Shown here: piece by piece, positions 26,706 through 37,707 of the stretch | Layout: every line of letters starts with the position of its first letter | Position numbering within the stretch: position 1 is the first letter of the stretch | NCBI RefSeq assembly: GCF_000429965.1 | Contig: NZ_AUCW01000012.1 | Location: forward strand, 169,675 to 233,674 | Length of the DNA stretch: 64,000 nucleotides | Source of the DNA: Desulfogranum mediterraneum DSM 13871 | GTDB taxonomy: Bacteria > Desulfobacterota > Desulfobulbia > Desulfobulbales > Desulfobulbaceae | Direction of reading: 5' to 3' | The notes under the pieces: model-generated | Databases searched by the model: none | Told to the model about the DNA's origin: nothing | The model's input: the letters and a program-made list of their open reading frames with translations, nothing else | Translations under genes and position numbers: made by a program

Positions 26706-26790
26706 GTACAAAATTATATTGTCACATATTGTTTTATCAAAAATAATATTGTACCATAATATATTCTGTAAAATAATATGGCCCAAATAT
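26706..26790 (+). promoter_or_regulatory. AT-rich control region of proVWX with helically phased ATATTGT motifs
   Basis: A sharply AT-rich island lies in GC-rich DNA. ATATTGT occurs at 26716, 26726 and 26746, that is, offset by 10 and 20 bases on the same face of the helix. Related AATAATAT words continue to 26780. It lies 100-180 bases upstream of proV and is a likely promoter/operator for an osmotic regulator such as the MarR protein encoded at 30305. Confidence 0.45.
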
Positions 26791-26888
26791 TTCCCCTGCA
26801 TGGACCCACCTGCCAGGCGCTTTGCCGCCGACAGGGACCGTGTTCAACCGCTTAAACAGGCTCCAGCTGCCTGCCAGGAAGGATTTCT

Positions 26889-28118
26889 ATGGACATCATC
26901 ACAGTCAAAAATCTCTACAAGGTTTTCGGCGCAGATCCAGCCAAGGGTCTGGCCTTGGTTAAAGCAGGAAACAGCAAGGAAGAAATCTACGAACAGACCG
27001 GGCTCACCGTCGGGGTCCAGGATGCCAGCTTCACCGTGGCCAAGGGAGAAATCTTCGTGGTCATGGGTCTGTCCGGTTCCGGGAAATCCACCCTGGTGCG
27101 GATGCTCAACCGTCTGATTGAACCCACGGCCGGCGAGGTCTGGGTTGATGGCGATAATGTGCTGACCATGAACAGGGACCAACTGGTCAAGTTCCGGCGG
27201 AGCAAGACCAGCATGGTCTTTCAATCCTTTGCCCTGATGCCCCACCTGAACGTGTTGGATAACGTCTGCTTTGGCCTGGAACTGGACGGCATGCCCCGAC
27301 CACAGCGGGAAGAACGGGGCATGGATGCCCTCAAACAGGTGGGGTTGGAGGGCTGGGAAAAGGCTGCTCCCGGAGAACTGAGCGGCGGGATGCAGCAACG
27401 GGTGGGCCTGGCCCGCGGCCTGGCCATGGACCCGGACATCCTCCTGATGGATGAGGCCTTCTCCGCCCTTGACCCGCTGATCCGGAGCGAGATGCAGGAC
27501 GAGCTGCTCAAGCTCCAGGACCGCCATGAGCGTACCATTGTCTTCATCTCCCACGACCTGGACGAGGCCCTGCGGATCGGCGACCGGATCGCCATCATGG
27601 AGGGGGGCCGGGTGGTCCAGGTGGGCAGCCCGGAGGAGATTCTCCAAAATCCGGCCGATGACTATGTGCGCGCCTTTTTCCGGGGGGTCGATCCCACCGG
27701 CGTGATCAGCGCAGGCGACATTGTCCGCGACAATCAGCCCAAGGTGATCTGGCACACCCCGGAGGGCAGCCCCAGGGCGACCCTGGAGTTGTTGAACAAT
27801 CAGGACCGTGAATTCGGTTACGTAGTCGGTTCCGACCGAAAGTTTTACGGGGTGGTCTCCACCGACTCCCTCCGCGATCTCCTGGAGGCCAAAAACGGCA
27901 AAGGCAACATTGAACAGGCCTTTCTCGAGGCAGCCACTCCGGTCCAAGAGGGGGAGTGTCTCCAGGATATCCTTCCCCAGGTCGCCTCCCACCTCTGGCC
28001 CATCCCGGTGGTGGATGAGAACAACCTCTACCAGGGAGTGGTCTCCAAGAACCGTTTTCTGCGCACCCTCTATCGAGCGGGCAACGATAACGGTAACGGT
28101 AACGATCTCGACCAATAA
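26889..28118 (+). CDS. proV: Glycine betaine/proline ABC transporter ATP-binding protein
   Basis: 409 residues. A ProV-type helical N-terminus (KVFGADPAKGLALVKAG) precedes the ABC core: Walker A GLSGSGKSTLVRM, Q-loop VFQSFALMPH, signature LSGGMQQRVGLARG, Walker B ILLMDEAFSALDPL and H-loop FISHDLDEAL. Two CBS domains form the C-terminal third and sense ionic strength in this family. AGGAAGG lies 6 bases before the ATG. It couples ATP hydrolysis to uptake of glycine betaine or related osmolytes. proW and proX follow. Confidence 0.95.
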   Translation: MDIITVKNLYKVFGADPAKGLALVKAGNSKEEIYEQTGLTVGVQDASFTVAKGEIFVVMGLSGSGKSTLVRMLNRLIEPTAGEVWVDGDNVLTMNRDQLVKFRRSKTSMVFQSFALMPHLNVLDNVCFGLELDGMPRPQREERGMDALKQVGLEGWEKAAPGELSGGMQQRVGLARGLAMDPDILLMDEAFSALDPLIRSEMQDELLKLQDRHERTIVFISHDLDEALRIGDRIAIMEGGRVVQVGSPEEILQNPADDYVRAFFRGVDPTGVISAGDIVRDNQPKVIWHTPEGSPRATLELLNNQDREFGYVVGSDRKFYGVVSTDSLRDLLEAKNGKGNIEQAFLEAATPVQEGECLQDILPQVASHLWPIPVVDENNLYQGVVSKNRFLRTLYRAGNDNGNGNDLDQ

Positions 28119-28251
28119 TCTTTCCTACGGCCACTGAAACTCAGCCAGAGACGATGCAGGGGACGGATTGTACCTTTTCTCCTTGTACGCCCGATGAGCT
28201 AAAGAGTGATGCCCTATAATCTTAGAATACACCCTATGCAGGAGGGTCGCG

Positions 28252-29106
28252 ATGTTGCGTTTTGAAGATCAAATCATTCCCCTGGACAGTTGGATCAACC
28301 AGTTCATCGACTGGCTGGTCGAGGGCTACCGCTGGTTTTTCCAGGCCATCAAGTGGCCCGTTGAGTTCACCCTCACCGGTTTCGAGACCGGCCTGCTGGC
28401 CGTCCCCCCGCTGGTGGTCATCCTGGTCTTTGTTGCCATTGCCTGGAAGTCCTCCGGCTTCAGGCTGGCCCTGTTCACCGCCATCACCCTGGTGCTGATC
28501 GGGCTCCTCGGCCTCTGGGAGGATACCATGATCACCCTGGCCATGGTCTTTTCCTCGGTCTTCTTCTGTGTCCTGGCCGGGATCCCCCTGGGGATCTGGG
28601 CCGGTCGCAGTGATCGCTTCGAGGCCATCATCCGCCCCTGCCTGGATGCCATGCAGACCACCCCGGCCTTTGTCTACCTGGTGCCCATCGTGATGCTCTT
28701 TTCCATCGGCAACGTGGCCGGTGTCCTGGCCACCATCGTCTTTGCCCTGCCCCCCCTCATCCGCCTGACCAGCCTGGGCCTGCGCCAAGTCCATCCTGAG
28801 CTGGTGGAGGCAGGCTTTGCCCTGGGTGCCACCAACTGGCAGGTGCTGCGCAAGGTGCAGATTCCCCTGGCTTTGCCCACCATCATGGCCGGCCTCAACC
28901 AGACCATCATGATGGCCCTGTCCATGGTGGTCATCGCCGCCCTCATCGGCGCCGGAGGCCTGGGGTCTCCGGTTATTCTGGGCCTCAACACCATGGACAT
29001 CGGCCAGGCCACCATCGGCGGACTGGCCATTGTCCTCATGGCCATCATCCTAGACCGGATTACCCAGTCTATGAGTCATAAAAACAACACACAGGGAGGA
29101 GATTAA
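28252..29106 (+). CDS. proW: Glycine betaine/proline ABC transporter permease
   Basis: 284 residues with an amphipathic N-terminus and about six or seven membrane helices. The permease EAA loop is ELVEAGFALGATNWQVLRKVQIPLALP split across residues 183-210, and the conserved GLNQTIMMALSMVVIAALIGAGGLG lies just after it. GCAGGAGGG lies before the ATG. The 133 bases between proV and proW hold no gene; a TATAAT-like word at about 28216 could mark an internal promoter. Confidence 0.94.
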   Translation: MLRFEDQIIPLDSWINQFIDWLVEGYRWFFQAIKWPVEFTLTGFETGLLAVPPLVVILVFVAIAWKSSGFRLALFTAITLVLIGLLGLWEDTMITLAMVFSSVFFCVLAGIPLGIWAGRSDRFEAIIRPCLDAMQTTPAFVYLVPIVMLFSIGNVAGVLATIVFALPPLIRLTSLGLRQVHPELVEAGFALGATNWQVLRKVQIPLALPTIMAGLNQTIMMALSMVVIAALIGAGGLGSPVILGLNTMDIGQATIGGLAIVLMAIILDRITQSMSHKNNTQGGD

Positions 29107-29108
29107 CC

Positions 29109-30146
29109 ATGCTCAAAGGATTACTGATCGGAACCGCACTGACGGCCCTCACCCTCGGCGCTACCATGCCGGTCCAGGCAGAGGAGAGCCAACCCGGCAA
29201 GGGGGTGACCCTCCGTCCGGCCCGGGCCACCTGGAATACCGGTTTTTTCCAGGAGGCCCTGGTCCGCCGGGGTCTGGAAGAACTGGGCTACAAGGTCAAG
29301 AAACCCAAAGATCTCCAGAATACCATCTTCTATAAATCCCTGACCCTGGGCGATCTCGACTACTGGACCAATGGCTGGTTCCCCATGCACAATGCCCAGC
29401 TGCCCAAAAATTTTTACGAGAAAGCCGGACTCTATGGCTATGTGGTCAAGGCAGGAGGACTCCAGGGCTACATGATCTCCAAAAAACATGCCGACGAGTT
29501 CAACATCCAGTCCCTGGACGACTTTAAACGACCCGAGGTCAAGAAGGCCTTTGACAAGAACAACGACGGCAAGGCAGACCTCCTCGGTTGTCCTCCGGGC
29601 TGGGCCTGTGAACAGACCAACGAACACCACCTGAAGAGCTACGACCTGGGCGAGCACATCAACATCCTCAAGCCTTCCTATGAGGCGGGTATGGCCTCTG
29701 AGCTGGCAGCCTTCAAGAACGGCGAGCCGGTCTTTTTCTACACCTGGGCCCCCAACTGGACCATCTTCAAGATGAAGCCTGGTACAGATGTGGTCTGGAT
29801 CAATGTGCCGGAGATTATGCCCTACAAATCCCAGAGCGAGGCCGTGGAGCGGATGACGGTCAGCGGCGTGGAGGGTGCGGTCTCTGATCCGGTGAAACTG
29901 GGTTTTGTGGTCTCTGATGTCCAGATCGCGGCCAACAAGAAGTTCATCGCCGAGAATCCGGCCGCCAAAAAATTCTTCGAGATCTTTGCCCTGCCCCTGG
30001 CAGACATCAACGAGCAGAACACCCGGATGAACGACGGCGAGAAGAGCCCCAAGGATATCAGTCGTCATGTGGATCAATGGATTGCCAAGAATCAGGACAA
30101 GTGGCAGGCCTGGCTGGCAGAGGCCAGGAAGGCGGCCAAGCAATAA
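29109..30146 (+). CDS. proX: Glycine betaine/proline-binding periplasmic protein
   Basis: 345 residues. A signal peptide (hydrophobic run ending MPVQA, residues 1-26) is followed by an OpuAC/ProX fold: RPARATWNTGFFQEALVRRG, LGDLDYWTNGWFPMH and PVFFYTWAPNW supply the aromatic Trp/Tyr residues that box quaternary amines. AGGGAGGAG precedes the ATG, 2 bases after proW. It captures betaine in the periplasm for ProVW. The operon ends at the hairpin at 30164. Confidence 0.94.
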   Translation: MLKGLLIGTALTALTLGATMPVQAEESQPGKGVTLRPARATWNTGFFQEALVRRGLEELGYKVKKPKDLQNTIFYKSLTLGDLDYWTNGWFPMHNAQLPKNFYEKAGLYGYVVKAGGLQGYMISKKHADEFNIQSLDDFKRPEVKKAFDKNNDGKADLLGCPPGWACEQTNEHHLKSYDLGEHINILKPSYEAGMASELAAFKNGEPVFFYTWAPNWTIFKMKPGTDVVWINVPEIMPYKSQSEAVERMTVSGVEGAVSDPVKLGFVVSDVQIAANKKFIAENPAAKKFFEIFALPLADINEQNTRMNDGEKSPKDISRHVDQWIAKNQDKWQAWLAEARKAAKQ

Positions 30147-30163
30147 GGAGCGGCTGTGATCTT

Positions 30164-30192
30164 CTCCCCCGGGAGCCAGGCTCCCGGGGGAG
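30164..30192 (+). terminator. Hairpin terminator after proX
   Basis: Perfect 13-bp GC-rich arms CTCCCCCGGGAGC and GCTCCCGGGGGAG with a 3-base loop, 18 bases after the proX stop. No U-run follows. Confidence 0.6.
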
Positions 30193-30304
30193 AGATGGGG
30201 TAAAAAAGTCGCAGATTAAAAAAAGAGGTTGCTACTTCTGGCTGGAACAGAGGGACCTAACAGAGTATATATGCAGCTTTAATGATCCTGTTCCCGGAGG
30301 AAAG

Positions 30305-30781
30305 ATGGAGACAAGGGCAGCCCAGATACAGATAATCACACAAAATCTCCGCATGGTCTTTCGAGCCATCCAGGCCCATTCCAAATATGTGGAGAAAGAG
30401 TGTGGGCTGAGCAGCGCCAAGCTATGGATGCTCTACGAACTCAACAACAACCCGGGCCTCAAGGTTTCCCAACTGGCCTCGCTGTTGACCATCCATCCCT
30501 CGACCTGCAGCAACATGCTGGACAAACTCCAGGATCGCGGCCTGGTCTACCGGGACCGTTCCAAGCAGGATCAACGGGCGGTCCACCTCTACCTCACCGA
30601 AGATGGTATCCGCCTGCTTAAAAACGCGCCCCAGCCTGCCCAGGGCACCCTTTCCAATGCCCTGGAGCAACTCCCTGAGGATGAACTCAGGGCCCTGGAG
30701 GAGGGGCTTGAGAAGCTGGTCCCGGCCCTCACCGGCAAAGGGAAGACCCCGGCGGCCCAGGTCCCCATTGCCGGAGAGTAG
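30305..30781 (+). CDS. MarR-family transcriptional regulator
   Basis: 158 residues with the winged-helix core: LRMVFRAIQAHSKYVEKECG, SSAKLWMLYELNNNPGLKVSQLASLL, IHPSTCSNMLDKLQDRGLVYRDRS and the wing DQRAVHLYLTEDG. ATG 30305 is chosen because GGAGG lies 4 bases upstream; the frame opens far earlier inside proX. It follows proVWX on the same strand, and MarR-type regulators (CosR, OpuR types) control compatible-solute genes in other bacteria, so control of proVWX through the 26.7-kb AT-rich region is a reasonable inference. No ligand-specific residues are recognised. Confidence 0.88.
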   Translation: METRAAQIQIITQNLRMVFRAIQAHSKYVEKECGLSSAKLWMLYELNNNPGLKVSQLASLLTIHPSTCSNMLDKLQDRGLVYRDRSKQDQRAVHLYLTEDGIRLLKNAPQPAQGTLSNALEQLPEDELRALEEGLEKLVPALTGKGKTPAAQVPIAGE

Positions 30782-30793
30782 CTCCTCTCCGGC
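30770..30793 (+). terminator. Hairpin overlapping the MarR gene stop
   Basis: GCCGGAGAG and CTCTCCGGC form a perfect 9-bp stem across the TAG stop codon, in the short convergent gap before the MBL-fold gene. No U-run. Confidence 0.4.
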
Positions 30794-30813
30794 CTGCCCG
30801 CCTCAGGCCCAGT

Positions 30814-31695
30814 TCAGCCAAAGGTCTCCACGACCTCTTGATTTGCCCCCAGCCGACAGGCCCGCATCTGAAAATCATGATAAAAGGTGAGCCAGCAATT
30901 CTTCCGGAGGCACTCTCCAAAGAGGGCCTCCTTCTCTTCGATCACCCGCAGGGGAAAGTTGTCATAGGCCATGATCCAGAGCGGATTGGCATGATGATGG
31001 GTGGGAAAGAGATCCCCCATGTGCAGGGCACTGGCCTGGTCTCCCTCTATCATAACCACCTGATGCCCCCGGGTGTGACCGCCGCTGTGGCGCAGCGTCA
31101 CCCCAGGAACCACCTCAGCCTCGCCATCCACCAGCTCCAGCAGACCAGAGGCTTCAAGCCCCTCAAAGTTAACCGGGAAATAGGTGTGCGCCGCCCGGCT
31201 GTTGGGAGCTGAAATATCCTCCCACTCCCTGCGCTGCATCAGGTGCCGTGCCCGGGGATAGGTCAACTCCAAGTCTCCCGACGGGTTGACCATCACCACC
31301 CCGCCGGCATGATCAAAATCACCGTGCGAAAAGAGCACATAGTCGATATCTTCCCGCCCCAGGCCAAAGCGATGCAGATCCTCGATCACCTCCCACGGCC
31401 GGGTGACTCGAAAGATCTTCTCCTGCTTCTTGCTGAGCTTGTTGCCCAGGCCGGTGTCGATGAGCAGATTGGCCTCCGGGGTCCGAATCAGTAGGGGATG
31501 GTTGAGCAACTCGATATAGTTGTCCGAATCTGCGGGATAGCGCTTATTCCAGAGGAGCTTGGGCACGGCTCCAAACATGGTGCCGCCGTCCAACTGGTTA
31601 TTCCCTCCACGTAACCAGTCAATGGTGATGCCTCCCAACTCCAGGGTTGGCGCCGGCTCGCTGGCCGGACGCGGGGATGTTGCATGGTGGGTCAT
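30814..31695 (-). CDS. MBL-fold metallo-hydrolase
   Basis: 293 residues. The metal motif is FSHGDFDHAGG (H-x-D-x-D-H); LLIDTGLGNKL supplies the upstream strand, and LRHSGGHTRGHQVVMI and MGDLFPTHHH give the remaining His/Asp ligands, so both metal sites look complete. Overall it resembles lactonase/hydrolase-type MBL proteins; substrate unknown. ATG 31695 is used because GGAGG lies 10 bases upstream and the frame before it is unrelated. It is leftward, 124 bases after the hemerythrin gene, and converges on the MarR gene. Confidence 0.85.
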   Translation of the reverse strand: MTHHATSPRPASEPAPTLELGGITIDWLRGGNNQLDGGTMFGAVPKLLWNKRYPADSDNYIELLNHPLLIRTPEANLLIDTGLGNKLSKKQEKIFRVTRPWEVIEDLHRFGLGREDIDYVLFSHGDFDHAGGVVMVNPSGDLELTYPRARHLMQRREWEDISAPNSRAAHTYFPVNFEGLEASGLLELVDGEAEVVPGVTLRHSGGHTRGHQVVMIEGDQASALHMGDLFPTHHHANPLWIMAYDNFPLRVIEEKEALFGECLRKNCWLTFYHDFQMRACRLGANQEVVETFG

Positions 31696-31819
31696 GGTTC
31701 GCTGTACCTCCAGGGGATGGTCTTGTGAATAAGAGCGGCAGGCCAGGCTTGTTCCAGCTGAGTTGATCCAGCTGAGGCTCTGCCCGGTGAGCTCAGGGGG
31801 AGAGTGGCAGGGGGAAGGA

Positions 31820-32173
31820 TCACGACGAGAGCAGAAAACGATCAAAATCAAGGATATGCAGCTTCAACATATTCTGCAGTTCCCTGGGGATCTCCTGGAG
31901 ATCGGTCTCCGCCCTCCCCAAACCGGCCTTGATCACCTCCAAATGCCTGGTCAGTTCCCTGTGTCTGGCTCGATGCGAGCCGCTCATGGAGTAGCCCTGG
32001 GTCGCGGCAATCTCCTCTTCATGGCTGAAATGTTGAATAATCACATCAATCAGGGGATAGAGGGCATCGCGTAACGCGCTCCGCTCCTTGGGCAGGGCAG
32101 AGAGCATGAAATCGATATTGGCATGTTCCTGGTCAATATCAATGTCACCGACAGTATAGATCGAGTACCACAT
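31820..32173 (-). CDS. Hemerythrin-family O2/NO-binding protein
   Basis: 117 residues, single-domain bacteriohemerythrin. The di-iron ligands are in place: DQEHANID (first His), HFSHEEE (HxxxE), HRARHRE (HxxxH) and LKLHILDFDRF (HxxxxD). The protein binds oxygen reversibly and may protect or signal in an anaerobe. GAGGT precedes the ATG at about 8 bases. It is leftward and divergent from the second moxR operon; the 234-base gap between them shows no clear promoter to me. Confidence 0.9.
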   Translation of the reverse strand: MWYSIYTVGDIDIDQEHANIDFMLSALPKERSALRDALYPLIDVIIQHFSHEEEIAATQGYSMSGSHRARHRELTRHLEVIKAGLGRAETDLQEIPRELQNMLKLHILDFDRFLLSS

Positions 32174-32407
32174 AGGCGCACCTCGGAATCTGACCGGACA
32201 GGGAGAACACCATCATTGTAGTAAAATTATAAGGAAATGAACCATCGAGGTCAATATGACATTGGCCGTACCAGGATTTACCTGGCCCGGGACCGTGATA
32301 ATTAGCGGTAATCGTGCCGCTGCCCCATTGACAGCCGCCAGGATGATACTTATTCAATCACAAGCAACTAACCACCCCATACCATTGAACAATACAAAGA
32401 GCAGACC

Positions 32408-33379
32408 ATGACGCCGCTCGAAGAGATCCACCAGCTCGTCCAGTCCATTCAACAACGCATCATCGGCCAGGATCAGCTGATCCAGCGACTGCTCATCGCC
32501 CTGCTGGCCGACGGCCACCTCCTGGTGGAGGGCGCCCCCGGCCTGGCCAAGACCAGGGCGGTCCGCATCCTCAGTCACTCCATCGAGGGAGACTTTCACC
32601 GAATTCAGTTCACCCCGGATCTGCTCCCCGCCGACCTGACCGGCACCGATATCTTCCGCCCCCAGGACGGCTCCTTCACCTTTCAGAAAGGTCCGCTCTT
32701 TCACAACCTGATGCTGGCCGACGAGATCAACCGGGCCCCGGCCAAGGTCCAGTCAGCCCTGCTGGAGGCCATGGCCGAACGACAGATCACCGTGGGCACC
32801 ACCACCTATCCGCTGGCGCCGCTCTTTCTGGTCATGGCCACCCAGAATCCCATCGAACAGGAGGGCACCTACCCCCTGCCCGAGGCCCAGCTGGACCGTT
32901 TCCTGCTCCACATCAAGGTGGACTATCCGGACCTGCCCTCGGGCAAGGCCATTCTCCGCCTGGCCCGCGAGGAGGCCAGATCGACCTCCGCCACAGCCCC
33001 TGCCTTGGAATATCCCCCCCTCAGCCAGGAGACCATCTTTACGGCCCGCGATCAGATTCTGGATACCCACATGACCGAGGAACTGGAGGAGTATATCCTC
33101 TGCCTGATCCAGGCCACCCATCCCAACAGAGGGAATGACCGGGAAACCAGTCGCTGGATCCAGTACGGGGCCAGTCCCAGGGGGGCCATCGGCCTGGATC
33201 GATGCAGCCGTGCCCTGGCCTGGCTCAATGGCCGTGACTTTGTCATCCCCGAAGACATCCGGGAAATGGCCCCTGATATCCTCCGTCACCGCCTGCTGCT
33301 CAGCTTTGAGGCCGAGGCCGAAGGCATCACCCCGGACCTGGTCATCGACCGCCTCCTCCAGCAGACCCCCATCCCCTGA
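32408..33379 (+). CDS. MoxR-family AAA+ ATPase (operon 2)
   Basis: 323 residues. Walker A is VEGAPGLAKTRAVR, with KT kept although the loop reads GLAKT rather than GxGKT. Walker B is MLADEINRAPAKVQ, then LLEAMAERQITVG and MATQNPIEQEGTYPLPEAQLDRFLL. A lid domain follows, with NGRDFVIPEDI. It resembles the MoxR at 15972 in plan but not closely in sequence, so the two operons are ancient paralogues. This copy leads a Bat (aerotolerance) operon: DUF58, DUF4381, two VWA proteins and BatD follow on the same strand. Confidence 0.93.
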   Translation: MTPLEEIHQLVQSIQQRIIGQDQLIQRLLIALLADGHLLVEGAPGLAKTRAVRILSHSIEGDFHRIQFTPDLLPADLTGTDIFRPQDGSFTFQKGPLFHNLMLADEINRAPAKVQSALLEAMAERQITVGTTTYPLAPLFLVMATQNPIEQEGTYPLPEAQLDRFLLHIKVDYPDLPSGKAILRLAREEARSTSATAPALEYPPLSQETIFTARDQILDTHMTEELEEYILCLIQATHPNRGNDRETSRWIQYGASPRGAIGLDRCSRALAWLNGRDFVIPEDIREMAPDILRHRLLLSFEAEAEGITPDLVIDRLLQQTPIP

Positions 33380-33422
33380 AAAGGACAGTGAAAGCACCCC
33401 TCACCGCAGCTGAACATTGACC

Positions 33423-34379
33423 ATGTTTCGAGCCCGACGCCACACCCCAGCCAGCCAGGACGGTCCGCACTACCCCCACCCCGCCTCGGTGGAGATGGCG
33501 GAGCTGATCGCCTACCGCAGATATGAGCGGACCCTGCCCCTGGGCGTGCGCCAGGTCCGCAGCCTCCAGGCCGGCCGCCTGCTCTCCCCCTTCCGGGGCA
33601 GGGGCATGGAATTTGTGGAAGCCCGCCCCTATCAGCCAGGGGATGATATCCGTCACCTGGACTGGCGGCTCACCGCCCGCCTGGGCAAAGCCCACTCCAA
33701 AGTCTTTCAGGAGGAACGTGAACGTACCGTTCTCTTCTGGGTGGACCTGAGCCCCTCGATGTTCTTTGCCACCAGGGGTGCCTTCAAGGCGGTGGTGGCG
33801 GCCCATGCCGCGGCCCTGATAGGTTGGAACGCCGCTCGCCTGGGTGACCGGGTAGGCGGCATCCTGACCTCGCCCGGCCACCACCTGGAGATCCGCCCCC
33901 AGCAGGGCAAACGCGGAGTGCTCCAGCTGATCCGCCAGCTGGTTCGCCATCCGGCCTGGCAGCAGGCGGCCGCTCCGCCGGAGCCCGAGCCCGAGCCCGG
34001 GGAACGGTTCCGCCGTCTGCGCCGGGTGGTCAAACCCGGCAGCCTCCTCTTTCTGCTCAGCGACCTGCGCGGCCTCAGCAGCGAGGACGAGCTCCAGCTC
34101 AGCCGGATGGCCCGCCACAGCGACCTGGTCATCTGCCACCTCCATGACCGCCTGGAGCGGCAGCTGCCCCCTGCCGGGAGCTACCGGATCACCAACGGCC
34201 GGCAGGACAAGACCCTGTTCACCGCCAACCCCAGCTATCGCCGGCGCTATGCACAGGCCTTTACCCTGCGCCAGGAGTATCTCCACAACCTCTGTCTGCG
34301 CCAGGGGCTCCACCTGATCTCCTTAGCCACCCATGCCGAACTGACCGGCACCCTGCGACGCAGCCTGGGAGGAGCCTAG
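33423..34379 (+). CDS. DUF58 domain protein (operon 2)
   Basis: 318 residues, cytoplasmic type without clear membrane helices, unlike the DUF58 protein of operon 1. The family core GMEFVEARPYQPGDDIRHLDW lies at about residues 60-82, followed by TVLFWVDLSPSMFFATRG, a VWA-like strand with DLSPSM resembling a MIDAS DxSxS. ATG 33423 is preferred; a TTG two codons earlier is possible. Probable partner of the MoxR 43 bases upstream. The DUF4381 gene begins right after its TAG. Confidence 0.87.
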   Translation: MFRARRHTPASQDGPHYPHPASVEMAELIAYRRYERTLPLGVRQVRSLQAGRLLSPFRGRGMEFVEARPYQPGDDIRHLDWRLTARLGKAHSKVFQEERERTVLFWVDLSPSMFFATRGAFKAVVAAHAAALIGWNAARLGDRVGGILTSPGHHLEIRPQQGKRGVLQLIRQLVRHPAWQQAAAPPEPEPEPGERFRRLRRVVKPGSLLFLLSDLRGLSSEDELQLSRMARHSDLVICHLHDRLERQLPPAGSYRITNGRQDKTLFTANPSYRRRYAQAFTLRQEYLHNLCLRQGLHLISLATHAELTGTLRRSLGGA

Positions 34380-34910
34380 ATGGAAGCGCTCAAGCAGATC
34401 CCAGCCATGGCTGACCCGGCCGCCATCCCCCTGCGCGACTACCTGCTGCCCAAAGAGGTGGGCTGGTGGCCCCCGGCCCCGGGCTGGTGGGGCCTGCTGG
34501 GCCTGAGCCTGCTCCTGGTCACCATCGCCGCCCTGGTGGTCCGCCGGTACCGACGACAGCAGTGGCGCCGGGATGCTCGGGAGCTCCTGGCCGCCCTGGC
34601 CCACAGCTATGAGCAGGAGCAGGATGCCCATGGCCTGGCCCGGGGGGTCTCGATTTTCCTCCGCCGGGTCTGCCTGAGCCGCTTTGCCGACCAGGCTGGG
34701 GCAGAGCTCGGCGGTGAAGAGTGGCTGTGTTTGCTGGACAAGATGAGGAGGCCGAGGCGACAGCGGACAGCCCTGTGGGGGACGCCCCTGGGCCGCCAGC
34801 TGCTGGCAGCGGCCTACAACCCCAGGGCAGAGCTGGAGGGCGAACTGCTGCTGAGCGCCTGCCGCCAATGGCTGGCAGCCCTGCCTCCACGACCATGGAG
34901 GAAGCCATGA
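34380..34910 (+). CDS. DUF4381 membrane protein
   Basis: 176 residues. A proline-rich N-terminus (IPLRDYLLPKEVGWWPPAPG) leads into one helix (WGLLGLSLLLVTIAALVV), then a basic cytoplasmic domain. The WWPxAPGWW motif defines DUF4381. In Bat operons this gene sits between DUF58 and batA, as here. It starts directly after the DUF58 stop, and its last codons overlap the batA start (ATGA). Confidence 0.83.
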   Translation: MEALKQIPAMADPAAIPLRDYLLPKEVGWWPPAPGWWGLLGLSLLLVTIAALVVRRYRRQQWRRDARELLAALAHSYEQEQDAHGLARGVSIFLRRVCLSRFADQAGAELGGEEWLCLLDKMRRPRRQRTALWGTPLGRQLLAAAYNPRAELEGELLLSACRQWLAALPPRPWRKP

Positions 34911-35889
34911 TGGAACTCCAATGGCCCTGGCTGCTCCTGACCCTGCCCCTGCCGCTGCTGCTCAGGCTGCTCCTGCCACCCCAGCCACCCGAGCAGGGGG
35001 CAGCACTCCAGATACCCTTTGAGGAGCTGTTCAGCGATCAGGGCCCTGCCGCAAGCGGTCAGCAACCAGCCAACCCCCGGTTTGCCCGCTGGCTGGCAGC
35101 CTTGCTCTGGATCCTGCTGGTGGCCGCTGCCAGCCGCCCGGTCTGGCTGGGGGAGCCCATCGAACTCCAGATCTCGGGTCGGGATCTGCTCCTGGCCGTC
35201 GATCTCTCGGGCTCCATGCAGACCGAAGATTTTCTGGTCGAACAGGAACAGGTCTCCCGCCTGGAGGCCACCAAGCAGGTGGCCGGTGACTTTATCCTCC
35301 GCCGCAGCGGCGACCGGATCGGCCTGCTCCTCTTTGGCAGCCAACCCTACATGCAGACCCCCCTGACCTTCGACCGGACCACGGTCAGGCGCCTCCTTGA
35401 CGAGGCAGCCATCGGCCTGGCCGGTGATAAAACGGCCATCGGCGAGGCCATCGGCCTGGGGGTAAAACGACTCAAACAACGGCCTGCGGAAAACCGGGTC
35501 CTGATCCTGCTCACCGACGGGGCCAACACCGCCGGGGCCATTGCCCCGGAAAAGGCGGCCCGCTTCGCCCATCAGGCCGGGGTTACCATCTATACCGTGG
35601 GTATTGGTGCCGACTCCATGCTGGTCTCCTCCTTTTTCGGTACCCGCCGGGTCAACCCCTCGGCAGACCTGGATGAACCTGCCCTGCGGCAGATTGCCCA
35701 GCTCACCGGAGGCCGCTACTTTCGGGCCAGGGACAGCAGGGAGCTGGCAGAGATCTATGAGCTGATCGACCAACTGGAGCCGGTCCTGGTTGACCAGCAG
35801 TTCTTTCGCCCCAAGAGTCCGCTCTACTGCTGGCCCCTGGGGGCAGCCCTGGTCCTGGCCCTGGGCCTGCTTTTCCTGCGAGGGCGACC

Positions 35890-35893
<4 letters not shown>
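34907..35893 (+). CDS. batA: BatA-like VWA membrane protein
   Basis: 328 residues. An N-terminal hydrophobic helix (WPWLLLTLPLPLLLRLLL), a second helix (LAALLWILLVAAA), then a VWA domain with MIDAS DLSGSMQTED and the second-site LLTDGANTAG. A third helix is near the C-terminus (LGAALVLALGLLFL). Members of the Bat operon were first linked to aerotolerance in Bacteroides. GGAGG lies 5 bases before the chosen ATG, which overlaps the DUF4381 stop; ATG 34910 is an alternative. It overlaps the next gene by 4 bases (ATGA). Confidence 0.88.
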
Positions 35894-37703
<1,810 letters not shown>

Positions 37704-37707
<4 letters not shown>

